Of a DNA stretch of 64,000 nt, positions 13,060 to 25,990 are shown one piece after another. The DNA lies in the NCBI RefSeq assembly GCF_037975245.1, contig NC_092563.1, forward strand, positions 15,701,094-15,765,093. The letters run 5' to 3'. How positions within the stretch are numbered: the stretch's first letter is position 1; every line of letters starts with the position of its first letter. This stretch comes from Apostichopus japonicus (taxonomy: Eukaryota > Echinodermata > Holothuroidea > Aspidochirotida > Stichopodidae). A program made the translations under genes and the position numbers. Below the pieces are notes generated by a model, which had not been told where the DNA came from, made no database searches, and saw only the letters and a program-made list of their open reading frames with translations.

Positions 13060-13413
13060 ATGGTCTGCTGTATAGACCCCAACAATAGCACGCTATCATA
13101 GAAAGTTTCTTGAGATTACGTAATCGACCTGCCTTGGTCGTAAAATGACCTCTTTTTACCAATTAGTCTGCAACGCCTGCCACATATTTGTTCTTGTATG
13201 AGAGTCTTTGTGTGAACGCTGTATGATTAACTAAAACTGTAGACATGAACATATTTCCACACAGTGTTCACACAAAGAGCCCAATGGTGTTAAGAAGCTA
13301 TGCAGGCTAATTGTAATGCCTGAGGTCGATTTACGACCGTGGCAGTGCGATTACGTAATCACAAAACTTTCCTATCTATAGCGTGCTATAACTGGAGCCA
13401 ATAAAGCAGATCT
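13060..13413. repeat. Long imperfect inverted repeat (foldback MITE)
   Basis: The left arm near 13060-13155 and the right arm near 13320-13413 are reverse complements over about 90 bp with scattered mismatches. Matching landmarks are agcacgctat with gattacgtaatcg on the left, and cgattacgtaatc with atagcgtgct on the right. The inner loop is about 165 bp and also contains a short complementary pair (ctttgtgtgaac and gttcacacaaag near 13207 and 13267). No ORF and no clear target duplication. Confidence 0.75.
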
Positions 13414-14357
13414 TTAAGGCTGCTTTTTTGTTCTGAATCTTTCACAAGCTTGTGACATCAATATGGACACTACTATAAGGTAATATTCCGCCTGATCTCG
13501 TACGTTAAGTCACGAAAATCACGCCACGCCAGAAATTAAAAAAAATCTACCAATAAGTTGTAGGGTTCGCAGTATTAGAAAGCAAATGTGTTATGACTAT
13601 AAAAAAAAAACTGCTTCATTGTTACAAATCACAATCAATACATGCAGACGAAGGTAAAATATATGAAAAGTAGACTTTGCGAACTGATCGTAAACATTCG
13701 CTCCAACAATTTGTCATAGTCTGGCACTTAAAATTTCAAACTTTTAAACAACCATCCAGCATGCACAAAACGAATGATTTACGGAAGCTAGATTAAACGC
13801 GCTTCAGGGTCCTAAAAAAATTATAATACATCCATCTTTAAATCTGAGGATTAACTTCACCTCAGTTGGTAAAGCTCACCCCTATACCCCTCCCCAAACC
13901 CCCCCCCCCGATCCATTTTAACACAGACACAGTCCCAACCATAATTATTTATCTTTGTGATGAAGATAACTGTCATGAAAAAAAAAACTTCCACAAACAG
14001 CTAAGTCAATAAAATATTATTCCATTTGGGGAGATATCACAGACTTAACGTTTCTTCACACAAAACACCGAAGACTTGATCAAGTTTAAAAATGACATTA
14101 TCGCGCCAAGTATCTGTGTTAATTTGTTGTTGTTTTCTTCTTGTTGTTCTATTCATTGCAATGCTTATTTCCTGAAATGGATGCATGGGTTTTGCAAATA
14201 CTAACTCTAAAATATCGAACCGCTTGCCATATCCTAATGATGGTACTGGTGTCAGTATCAACACTCTTAGCATTCTACCTGAAAAGATGAAAAAGACAAC
14301 AAGCAAACCAATCCAAGGAGTTGCAGATCTCATCTCAAAATTCTGCCATATAACCAC

Positions 14358-14658
14358 TATAATAATAATAATAATCGGCAGTTATTTTTACGACGCATAA
14401 GCGACCACAAATGTGGGGGAAACCCGCAAGGGCTTATGGATTATAACCTTCACGTCGGGTGGTTTCCAATTCAACATTTGAACTCAAATTTGGAATCTTT
14501 TCAATTTAGAAAGTCATTTCAGATGGTAAAACCGTAGAGTGCTCTTGAATGAAAAACCCACCTTACTATATATGACCCGGCCGGGTATCGAACCCCGAAC
14601 CTCCCGATTGCTGAGCCTCATTGCATCAAATGCCACCGCCTTTATCCATTCGGTCACA
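14358..14658 (-). mobile_element. tRNA-derived SINE, family A, copy 1
   Basis: Read on the minus strand, the element starts with a tRNA-like head: an A-box-like tgaccgaatgg and a B-box gggttcgatacc. It continues into a body and ends in a TTA-type microsatellite tail (plus-strand ataataataataat at 14358-14374). A second copy at 59091-59391 matches along the body, head and tail. The head resembles a class II (Leu/Ser-like) tRNA. Confidence 0.75.
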
Positions 14659-17600
14659 GCACCGGTATCATCACTCTATCATCACTCTGACCGTGACCAA
14701 AGGTTGAAGTGCACGAGCCTTGAATTTTACTGAACTCATGACCTTTGACATTTAATGTTAATACACTCTAAATATTCATTGAAACAATTCATTCCTATGT
14801 GGGTATGACACTTCAGCAATTTTGTCGTTTGGATTGCAAGAAAACATTTCTAAATGAGATTTTCAGCAAATTTTGTTAATTAAGCAATCAACTTTAGTCA
14901 CCGCAGTATCCTCTTAAAAGTTTACCACACATTTGCGTTTTGACAATTTTGGTACGTACCAAAGTTTGGCCAAGTTTGACCAATTGAACTCGAATGATAT
15001 TGTGACCTTCTACATGGGTCGAGTGTTTTGTATTTTGGTTATTAGACCTCTGACCTCAGACATCTAAGTCACGCAAGAAATACAACCCTTGCCTATAGGC
15101 ACATACCCACCAAGTTTTGAGTGCATTGAAGAGTTGTTTGCGAGACGTTTTTTTCGCACGAATTTTACCGAGTTTGACCTTTGGGCTTTCTTTCATCATG
15201 TGAAATTTTGGCATTTTCATTAATTAATGCACTGCAGATATGTAGCGCCTGATAGTCTACATGAGGATTTCGGCCACTTTCGATATATCCGTAGTGGCCA
15301 AATGCACTGGTTTTTTATTGACATTTGACCTCTCACATTTGAGCCTATGACATTATAACTTATAAGTCGCTGGAACCATGCATCCCATGTACATGCACAC
15401 GATATCTACCAGGTTTGAAATTAATTGGCATTACGGTCATGGAGTTCGTGACACATTTTTTTTCCACACACATTAAAAACACCTCCGCAAGGTGAAATGT
15501 TTATAGGGGCCTACAGGATACCCATATCCTACTATAATTCGCAAACGCATCCGGGAGAGTGCGTTGGGATTCCGGCCTTCGGGACAGACGTGGGCTAGCT
15601 GACTTGCAATGGAGGGCTCACGTCGATTCGACTGGGTTGATGTTCAACGTTCAGTGAAACCATGGCCTCAATGAGGAGTATTCTCTTGTTAAAACTTTAT
15701 ATTTGTGTTTATGTTTTTTACTTACTCTTCTTCATGTTAGATATGTCTTTTTAATTTCACTCTTCCTTTCTTTTTAGTCGCTAAGTAATCAAAGTTTGGT
15801 TCAAATTAAATTCATCCTCTAGTCTGCCATAATTCGAGTCGCCAACGAAGCACAATTCGTTTTTTATCAATATACTTATTTCCTTCTTTTAGCTTTAGAG
15901 AGGTCTTGCGTAATAATATGTGAGTGACTATGCATGTTGGTTGATTTATGTTTGTTCGTTTGCTTTCGTTACATTTGTTTCGCACAAAAGTATAACATCG
16001 CAATATTCTTTTAATTCATTTCAATGGAAGCCGCTCTGAAGTTAAGACATACGTGACTTACTTGGTTTCTGTTTCACTCGTCCAAACATCATCAATGGGA
16101 CATCATTTTTTTCCGGACAATACAACAGACGAAAAATTGTAGCAGGGAAGAGGACATTTTTCTTTCTACAGTAATAAGCCATCTTGGCGTCTTTTTCTGT
16201 CTCCCTCGTCGAACACAAACGGGAACTTTCCGGACAGTATAACGACGAAAAGATTGTAGAAAAGAAGAGGATGTCTTCTTCGTACAAAAGTATCAAGTCA
16301 CCGTGGCTTATTTTCTGACACTCTGGATGCGCTCCGTTCTTCGAGAATGTTCTATTATTATTTAGCCTATTACGAATCATTAAGAATGGATATAGCTCTG
16401 CTCCTGTTGAACTACGATTTCACATAGTTTTCTACTTGCTGATTTGACTGCGACAGGCAGCTGTAAGGCGTTCAATGTGACACAAAACACCATACCGACA
16501 TAAACAATACGACAAGCTTGCTTAGGAATCTGATTGAAATAGCTACGCGATTCAGGTGTTATTTAACTATTGTTATTCAGAGTACACGAATATGAAACTT
16601 TGTTTATTCACCCCATACTGTTCTCTCCATCCCCGCCCCTCCCACGCCCCCTTCCCCTGCCACATGCAATCTTTTATCATCACAATGTCATTCATTGGGC
16701 TCATTAAATGCATAATATGCCACTGTGGCATGAAGTGCGTTATAGCTTCTCCATAAAAATCGAAATATGCGATAATAATGATAGTATGCTAAGTAGAATT
16801 GCACATACAGTAGATCATTGAAATAGTAATGTGCATGGATTCGATGTTTGTTTACTTAAAATTAACTATTGCAAGAGCTTTAACTTTGTGAATTTTGCCC
16901 TCTGGCTTTGAAAGAGAAAAGGACATTTTTAGAACTCGAAAATATACTATGCACTTCCGCATTAATGACAGGGAAAGGGGTCGGTGGGAGGCAGTGGCGT
17001 AGCGGACGTGCGGAGGGGTGGGGGGTTGTGGGAAACCTAGGCCCCCCAATATTATTTGTAATGGGCTGGTTATCACAAAAAGAACCTTTACCTTCATATC
17101 ATAACTACACTTAAGAACCTCTGCTTTACCACCCCCCCCCCCCCACCTCACCGTGTCCCGTCTATGTATGACAACAATAATTTTGAAGAGAGATGTGGGA
17201 AGACTTTACAGATATGGGAACTGGGCTTAGTTAGCTGGTTGTTGGAAGTTGTCTGTAATAATCAAATTCTCCAAGAATAATCCAAATTACATAGCAACGA
17301 CCCTTATACTCTTCTCTGTACAAAGTAAAGAACCAAACAGGACAGCGTAAAAATGGAATAAGTTCTTTTTTTTTTACTTTCTATTGAATTCATTTTTTAC
17401 TAAGTATTAAATATGAAATACAGAAGGGTTCTATCCAACATGCAAGTTGTATCGGACAATTTGTGGAACTAACATACTGTTTATTAAAATGAAATCGTCC
17501 CTTCATCATCTGTACTAATAGCATATATCTGAATAAGAGAAATATACTTGATAACATATTTTAAGTTATGTCTAAATTGCAAAAGAATACCAATAAAAAA

Positions 17601-20570
17601 AAAACTGCAAATTTAGCCAATAAAAACGGAGGAAAGATAAAAGTTGACGATTTATCAATATCCAAACTTCAAGCAATAAATAAATCAATTGAATTCGACA
17701 ACTTTCATGAAATGAAATAAACGCAGAAATTTACTGACCAATTTTGAAGCTAATGATAGCTGTAGACAACTACTCAGTCAAACCAGCTTGAGCAAGAACT
17801 TTAATAAAAAAAAGAACTGCAGTGGCGTTTATGAAGCAAGCAAAAAGTGAGGGTGGGGAAGGGGGAGGGGAGAACACCAGTGGGGTCTGGGGGTCTTCAC
17901 CTTTATGCATTTTAGTTTTGTAGAAGCTACCTTTGCTCAGATAAGACATTCAGTATTTTATGTGTAAATTTCTAGTTTTCTATAAACTGATCGAATTTCA
18001 GTGGTTCATCAAAACCATCGACTTTTCACATCAAAATTTCGAACGGTTTGCGGGAATTTTGAGGGGCGAAAATTAGACCTATTGTGAGGTACATGAAACG
18101 AAACATTGACCGGTTCAGAGCATGCCACCCAGCTTAATACAAAGGAACCAGCTGAAATGAGTTCAACCCCTTGTTGAAAGAGTGATCGAAAGAGCATACC
18201 CCTAAACCTTCCCCTATTCAAACTAGGGGCAATGGCCCCCTCTTCCCCTGCCCCTCTCCCTACGCCTGTGATCTGTAACATACATGTAATGTCAAACCCT
18301 GCAAGCAGTAAGTGATCAAATTTATGGAAATCTTGTCCAGGTTTGTATTAGCCAAATCTTGACAAATGTCAACAGAATATGAATGTTAATAATGAATATC
18401 AATATATCGCCACCAATTAGCTCATAACCCTCTTATAAACATGATTCCCCCCCCCCCTCTCTCTTCTGCTCTCAATTTGATTGTATACAGGCCCTACCTT
18501 TATAGTTGGACCACACACTGTGAGGAGCATATAGCTAATATAGAATAATTATAAACTCATTTATTCTGGTCCAATTTTCACATATCTCTACATTACACAA
18601 CATCATTTATAAATATGATACTAATACAAATAAATAAGATTATTGTAACAAAATGCCCTCTTTTTTTGTGGTTAAAGGTAAAAAAGAGATCTCGTTGCAT
18701 TAATTAACCCCCCCCCCCCAAAAAAAAAAGAAGAAAAAAATCATCAATTTCATCATGACATATCTTAATTAAATTCTTTCCGAGGAAGGAAGAAAGAAAG
18801 AAAAAATAGCAAAATAGGAGGCGATGTTCTAGGTTGGTAAACTACTTCTTTCTAAATTGCTTTCACTTTAAGTATAAAACTCCACCAAAATTCCCTTGAC
18901 TTTGATGTCACTTTTCTCTCACAAGATTTCACGTTTGACTTTTGTGTAAAAAAACTACAGAGCATTCTATTGAAATAGAACAATGTGATTCTGTGGGATA
19001 TTTCTATAACCTCCAGCACACTGTTTCACGGATGTCGCTGAAGGATGGAGTCGAAGAGAGGGAACAAGATAAAAAGAAAAAAGTAGTTTGCAAAAACGAA
19101 CTGAACAACATGCAATTCTACATCAAAATTATAAAAATACACAACCCTATTGCACATTTGAAACAATCCTATAGATAGCTCAAAACAAAAGTTATTTGTT
19201 GCAGTTTTCAACGCCCTTTGTTTTTGGTTCGGAAAATGTCAAAACCATACAGCTTTCTACTTATTCCTGGCCAACCAACCTAATTGAAATCTTGACTATT
19301 CATTGAAAGTGTCCTGTATAAAATCGAAACAGTGCATAATACACCCGTCACCCTTTAACGTGTATTTAATGTTTGGAATAGGGAGAACTTCCCGGGCTTT
19401 GTAACAGTCACCAAACAAATGGATAAACAATAGACACACTGCCTTAAAAAAAATGACTCACAGGATATTATAGAAAGCAATACAAGCAGAGGGTGCAGGG
19501 TTAAATACTATAGCATTTACATATATAACAATAGCTCATAGCAAGCCTGTTATTATTAAGTATAGTAAGTACGTAATACTAACTACTGGTTAACAATTAC
19601 TGCAATACCCAAGCTGAACACTACAAAGCGACTGAATAAACCATTCACCTGAAATACCTTTGAAATACCTTTAATTAAGATATTCTGGAATTTATCGATG
19701 TCAGCACATACTTTGTTCGGAACAAAAAAACAACTAAATGCATGATTGAGCTTTGCTTACTGACAAACCTGTGGCATCGAAGGAGTATATGTTGGGCCAA
19801 CTATAGCAAAGTTCACTTTGTATAAGTAACGACTTGGTAATGATTTCTTTTAATGCCTGCACGAGCATTGCAGGTTATGCTGTTCATGAAATATGTCTGT
19901 CTGAAACCAAATCCCGTTGTTTAAAAAAACTGATAGATCCACCCACCTCCTTCGATAGCGATTAGATTTGATTAAGCGCCCTCCATTTACCCTGCCTCCA
20001 GTTACCACTTTCCACCGATGATAATGATATGAGAACGTCTTAACCCACACCTGGAATGTGTTCTCTTATACTGTATTCATGTCTTAGTGCTATCTTAAGT
20101 CTTACCTCAGTCACATCGCAACTCAACAGAAACAAAGTGTGTATTATTTCCAAGAAACTTCGTACAACATGAGCTGGAGTGGTATTGGCTCGACGAAAAC
20201 ACACACACAAATATATACAATAACAATATATAAACGAAAAAACAAAACCAAAAACAATGAAGCCATTTTGAAGTAAACCTAAAAGAGCGCTTTCTCCTTT
20301 CTTGATATAAAGTAAGTTTTAACGCAAAAACCAAAGCGATTGATTAAACTGTACTGAACAAGCAGAAGACAATATAAAAACAACTGAAAAGTATCTAAAC
20401 ATCTGGCAAGATGAAGCTACTTGTACCCTGGAGTAAATATCTACTGCACTAACTGACTATTGTAGAGAGTTCAGACCCATAGATGATAACATGAAGATTA
20501 GTAACATTGTAATGTATGCAATGTAACAAATTAACAATCAATTCCAACACAGCTTTCTTAGGAGTTACAC

Positions 20571-21086
20571 AATCTAAATGTCTCCATCCCCCTCCCCGCA
20601 ATCTAAATGTCCCCATCCCTCTCCCCACAATCTAAATGTCTCCATCCCTGGTCCCCACAATCTAAATGTCCCCATCCCTCTTCCTGGTCCCCACAATCTA
20701 AATGTCCCCATTCCTCTCCCTTGTCCCCACAATCTAAATGTCCCCACAATCTAAATGTCCCCATCCCGCTCTCTTGTCCCCACAATATATATGTCCCCAT
20801 CCCTCTCCCTTGTCCCCACAATCTAAATGTCCCCATCCCTCTCCCTTGTCCCCACAATCTAAATGTCCCCATGCCTCTCCCTTGTCCCCACAATGTAAAT
20901 GTCCCCATCCCTCTCCCTTGTCCCCACAATCTAAATGTCCCCATCCCTCTCCCTTGTCCCCACAATCTAAATGTCTCCATCCCTCTCCCTTGTCCCCACA
21001 ATCTAAATGTCCCCATCCCTCTCCCTTGTCCCCACAATATATGTCCCCATCCCTCTCCCTTGTCCCCACAATATATATGTCCCCAT
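20571..21086. repeat. 36-bp minisatellite, about 14 units
   Basis: Units of about 36 bp built on ccccacaatctaaatgtccc plus catccctctcccttgt repeat from 20571 to 21086 with a few shortened or substituted units. Because 36 is divisible by 3 and stops are absent, several frames stay open on both strands, which creates long apparent ORFs that I do not accept as genes. Confidence 0.95.
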
Positions 21087-24000
21087 GCACGAAAAGAGGT
21101 TGTCCATGTTTAGCTGCTCACCCCTCTCATGCCACTACCACTATGGGGGGGGGGTCATTGCAAGCTCAGTTTTCTTTCTCTGCTCCTCCTATCATTATCC
21201 TGCAAAGTATGTCGCTCTCAGCTTCCTACCCCCACCCCAATTTCTTCCCCACCCCCTTCCCCACCCAATTAAAAAACAAACTTTCATGCAAGGTGCAAAT
21301 CAGTATAAACCTATCTTCACTTATATCCCCAATACATCTTGAAATTGAGAATAAGTTTCAAACTTCCAGTCACCAGAAGTTTTAAATAACAGTTGTACAG
21401 AAGTTGTCCACACCCTGGTAGCTCACTGCACATCAATGTAATATCACCAACAGCAATGTATAACAACATTTGCACCTAATATATAACAGAGTATATTTAC
21501 ATAAATTAATCCATGCACTCGCTGTCTCACAACACACAAAGGGGGACGACAGTCGAAGGTTTCAATCACTGCACATGTCAGTAAAATCTGTGATCTTGAT
21601 ATATAAGTGATTACAGTTTTGTAAACAACAAACGCTTCCATATTATAAAAGCATACTTCAGAGAAATATATATATTAATTTTTCTGCATGTACAGAGCCA
21701 TAACAGAGAAACCTACAACAGTATAGACTTTGGTCTTCACTCATATAAACTATGGTAATTCCTGAATTCAATCCATTAACGATATTATTCGGTGACTTCG
21801 GCATGTTACGTTTTGTTGCCATGGGGACATGTTTTGCAGCCTACTAATGATATCATTTTAACTCTTGAACTACAAAATTGCACAAAATGTAAAGTGATCA
21901 GTTGATGAGAAAATATGTCATTGTTGCATGACAGGGTAGCTGTGACTACGCTGGTTGACGAAGGAAAATGTGGAATGAGAAAAAAAAATACATAAGTAGC
22001 TCATTAACTTGAAAATATTAATTGTTCTCCGTGCAAGTCACTTTGATGCCTTTTCCTTTTCTCATTAATGAAGTCATTAAAAAAAAGGGAAAAAAACTCA
22101 ATAAAATAAGGCAGTATGATTTTTAAATGCAAAGCATGAAAACAAGGCAGTTTCTAAGCAAAATATACAAAAGATAAATTGTATGATAAGTATCGTCTAA
22201 AAAGTTCGAAGAAAACTAAAAAGAAAAATTAAAAGCTGAAAACAGGTCGACTGTTTCCGAAGTAATCGCAAAATTATGAGATGTATTATTATTATTTCTT
22301 TTTTTTTAGCTCTTTATAGAGGCAATTGGTTTTAATTTGAAGTTGAAAAGTCTTTCGCAAGAACTGGAGAGATGATGATAACGATCAAGGCAAAAAATCA
22401 TAATCAAAATGGTAATTTAATATAAAAGAGAGCATGCTGGGTATAATATAAACTCAAGGTCATGTGACCTATGACATCATAAGAGACAACTTAAAAGTAA
22501 ATGGAATTTTTTGTCATTTTCAATAGTCTATCGATTAATTTTGACGAAATGACCGATGAACGAAGGGACAGGGAATACGAATTTCCAAAGAGCCCTCCAG
22601 TATCTATTCAGATTATGAGATGATTTTAATATTTCATTAGATATTCTTAAAGTAGAAAAATTGGGTGACCAGTAGGACAATTTGAAAAATAATGTTTTAC
22701 ATTCTCAATTTATACAAGACACATATTATTTTTCTGAAGAGTAATTGTAAATTCATTCAACACAAGACCTCACTCGGTGAAAGAACATAACAGCCAAGTC
22801 TTCTTGTGATAAAACTAAACTAATAAAAGATCGAGGGAATCTGTTCAAACTGCTCGCGTTCCTTCGAGTCCAAGCACTGAACGATGCATGATGCCCCTAA
22901 TTAAGCCTCAAATCACGATGCCCCGATTTAACACGGACACTGTAAAATACTGGACTGGGCATGAAACAAATACCCTAGTAAGCGTAAATGTCACTCATAT
23001 CTTTGGTATTAATAATTTTTTGGACCAACTATTGCCTTTTTTCTGTCATTTTTTTGGTGACTCCACAATAAGAAGGAAAAAAAAAAAAAAAACTCAAACA
23101 AAGAAACTCTATCTACAGTACAGTATTGTTAATATGTGAAGGCATGTTCATTGAAGTTAGACTAGTAAATATCACACAGCAATACATCACAGCTGATTGC
23201 TCAGACAAACTGTGTAAGAACCTGCAGCATCGTCTGTACCTACAGTACACAAAAGGCATCTGAATGAAAAACACAAGAAAGTTTGTTCTCAGGAGATTTT
23301 AAGATGCCCCCAATAGCCAGCCCTCTATATTTACAAGCAATTTATCATCTCTCTCGAGACCTCAACTGATCTTGGATCGAGTTATCGACTCCGAATCCTG
23401 GACTTTTCTCTCGGAAGACTACAAAACGTTATTTTGAAATTTATCCCCCCCCCCATTTGAAGGCTTTTTGTCAAGATGTTTATTCCTGGAAACAAATATA
23501 TACATTTGCTGCTACAGTAACCTTAGCTAAAAGGAACCTTATTTCTTTTATGTCTTTTCCCACCATTTTTTTGCCTATTTCAATTTTAACTACCAATGTC
23601 ATCAGAGCCAAGGTTTGTACATTTAAATGGGATTTGTACTTTTCTTTATATCTTGTTCATGAATATATATCGAAAGTATGTAATATACAGTGCTATTTTG
23701 TTACATGGAACTTGATCGAGGCCTTCCTCTTATCCTACGTACCACAGCGACCTAATACAAGGTTTTATAATAGTGAATAACAAGATCATATTTCAGTGAC
23801 ACTACACACTATTTTAACATTTAGTATGATTTTTGCTTGACCTTAAAAGTTCATATTTTTAAGATTGCACACAAAGATTGCAAAAATAGCACAAAATCTA
23901 ATTGAACATCTTTGCTTCATTGCCTTAGACTTTACACCCTTGGTGTGCCTTTCATATTATTTCAATATCATTTGTTCATTGAATAAACAATTAGGCAGAG

Positions 24001-25176
24001 CAGTTTGTTGTGATAAAGCCTATGCTCAAGGACTCATATAGATTATGTGTTAGGCTAACTGGGTTGCAGATCACAACAAAACAAGATTCAAAGTTCATTT
24101 CAATTCAATACCAAAAGAGCATCAAGTCAAGAAGAGAATTTTTAACGTCAATCTGGTGGAGAGCAACGATTAGTTTTTGTGCATCTTGGCACGCTAAACA
24201 TATCTGTTATATTAAAGAGTCATCAACATGACTCTGTGCCTCTAAACTCTCACCAGACCTGTTAACTCCCAACATTGTCCTATAAATGTCCTAACGTCCT
24301 GTCGAGTCAACATGAACACTTGGTGAAATCAACTTTGAAAAATATAAAATAAAATGGAAACTTTTCAAAACTATTCAAAATTATTCCCCCATTTATACTA
24401 AGATGTTTGCTTGTTTGATCGACCTACTCTATATCTCAAAACAAAACAATTTAGCTAAAGAAGAAATGATGGTTTTGGTATAACTACTATGGCAAGCACT
24501 AGAAGAGAACTTTGTACTTTTCTGAGTTGTAAAGTATTTGCGAGAGGCTGTAAGTGAAACATGTCACCGTCTACCACTGTTTTGAAAACCAAAAAGACTT
24601 GTTAACCTTTTGTTGTTGTTGCAGTTGTGATTCTTGCAGGGGGCAGAGAGGATTCAAACCAACCATTACCTCATACCTTAGAGATGTCATTTGACGATCA
24701 GTTTGGGAGATACTATGGTTTGAACTTGTCACTTCAAAGGGCTACTCCAATTGCAAATGTGGTGTCATGGTGCCACCAGGAGACGAACGTGTTTGGTCTT
24801 ACGTTGTTTTACTGTTCCATAGTATTTCCCGGCCTTGTTGCTAGGAGCAAACGTCTGTCATAATTTCAAATTTAAAACAATATTTTCTTTGCAAAATGCC
24901 ATATATCTGACAAAGAGGTCATAAAGAAAAAACCGGGATAAGCCGAACAAAACATTAAAATAATTCAATCGGTGATATCTGTGATATTGTTTCTTGAATT
25001 GTTGTGACAGGTCTTTGCCCTGTATTCGAAGAAACCGCAAAACCTATGTCTGCAAAACTTGATGAGATTTTTAACACTTGGCAGACTGAATACTTTATTG
25101 GAAAACCTTTCTCTCACATAGGTTAGTGGTAATGGTTGGGTTTTCTAATCAAATTTGTTATCCTCACTTCAAGAAC

Positions 25177-25182
25177 TTTATT
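25177..25182 (-). promoter_or_regulatory. Candidate PEDS1 polyadenylation signal
   Basis: AATAAA on the minus strand about 330 bp after the PEDS1 stop. Another hexamer occurs at 25093-25098. Either is plausible for a short 3' UTR. Confidence 0.35.
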
Positions 25183-25513
25183 TATAAAATAAATGAGTAT
25201 CAAGACTTGATTTGTAATAGATATTATTTCAATTTTCGTATCGAATTGGGTTCCATATTTGCCAAATATAATTAGGCAATATTTCGTTAAATAAATTATT
25301 CCAAAGCACCAATCGATAAAAACGGTAATAAATTAAAAACGCTGGGTGAAAATGATTTCTGAACGCCAAACCTGACCCATCCAACATGACTTGCAACGTT
25401 TGCTGGAAGTGCCTCTCGAGATCACGAGAGATAATTTACCCGTCTCGACGTCACATAGACCTACCCTGGGTGGGTACCATGACTTTATGTATAACGACTC
25501 CATTCGGGCAGAC

Positions 25514-25990
25514 TCAGTGCTTCTTGGCCCACTTGAGATCGTCGACCCTCGGTTTCAATCCGGTGAAATACTCGATGCACTTCTCTAAATTAGTCCAGAA
25601 GGCATATTTTTCCATGGGGTAGTTGAGCCATCCCGTGGTGATGCAGAAGAAGGTCTCGTGGGGTGCCACGTGGTGGACCCTGTGGTGCCGCCTGGGTAAT
25701 ATCACGTGAAGGTCCTGCAGGAGGGTGACCCACCAAGGCAGACCAAAGTACGTGTGCGACCACTTGTGTATTTGGTTGGTCAACGTGACAAAGACGGAGA
25801 GGAGGAAGAAGAAACTCTGAATACTGTACGAACTCTGGATGCTGGATTCGTTTCCAAAATAAAATTGGAGGGCGTTCGGCGTCAACAGCACCACCGCTAT
25901 CATGAAATTATCGCCGTTGGTTTCGATGAAGTCGTGGCGGGTGATGGCGGTCGGATCGATGTGGTGCTCACGGAAAGGTCTGATGAACGC
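25514..25990 (-). CDS. PEDS1: PEDS1 exon 4 (terminal, His-box region)
   Basis: 477 bp, acceptor ttcacag, stop TGA at 25514-25516. It contains all the histidine clusters, the TTGWLNYPMEK segment and the DDLKWAKKH C terminus typical of the family. Confidence 0.97.
   Translation of the reverse strand, partial: AFIRPFREHHIDPTAITRHDFIETNGDNFMIAVVLLTPNALQFYFGNESSIQSSYSIQSFFFLLSVFVTLTNQIHKWSHTYFGLPWWVTLLQDLHVILPRRHHRVHHVAPHETFFCITTGWLNYPMEKYAFWTNLEKCIEYFTGLKPRVDDLKWAKKH

Larger units (their letters stand above)
9355..25092. other. Gene-poor region between convergent ESRP and PEDS1
   Basis: I see no supported coding exon here on either strand. Contents: the probable ESRP 3' UTR, poly-A/T and poly-C tracts, short direct repeats near 12340-12460, the inverted repeat at 13060-13413, a SINE at 14358-14658, a stretch at 14730-15470 with recurring 'tgacctttgac'-like words that looks like an old interspersed repeat, and the 36-bp minisatellite at 20571-21086. 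The remainder is unremarkable AT-rich DNA. Confidence 0.6.

Noticed and set aside
14539-14733. ORF containing RPGIEPRTSRLLS
   Set aside because: This peptide arises from translating the tRNA-like head of the family A SINE; it is not a gene.
16042-16380. 112-codon minus-strand ORF with an internal repeat (YCPE motif twice)
   Set aside because: The repeat is a diverged DNA duplication of about 130 bp; no known domain, no splice partners, and protein-like constraint cannot be shown.
17820-18270. Possible further hAT MITE (cagtggcg ... cgcctgtg)
   Set aside because: Ends are suggestive, but no convincing 8-bp duplication (aagaactg against tgatctgt), so not listed as a feature.
20603-21385. Long overlapping ORFs (up to 215 codons) on both strands
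   Set aside because: They are produced by the 36-bp minisatellite, whose unit length is divisible by three; no splice context and no domain.
24627-24863. 78-codon plus-strand ORF downstream of PEDS1
   Set aside because: No recognisable domain, splice sites or coding-type composition.
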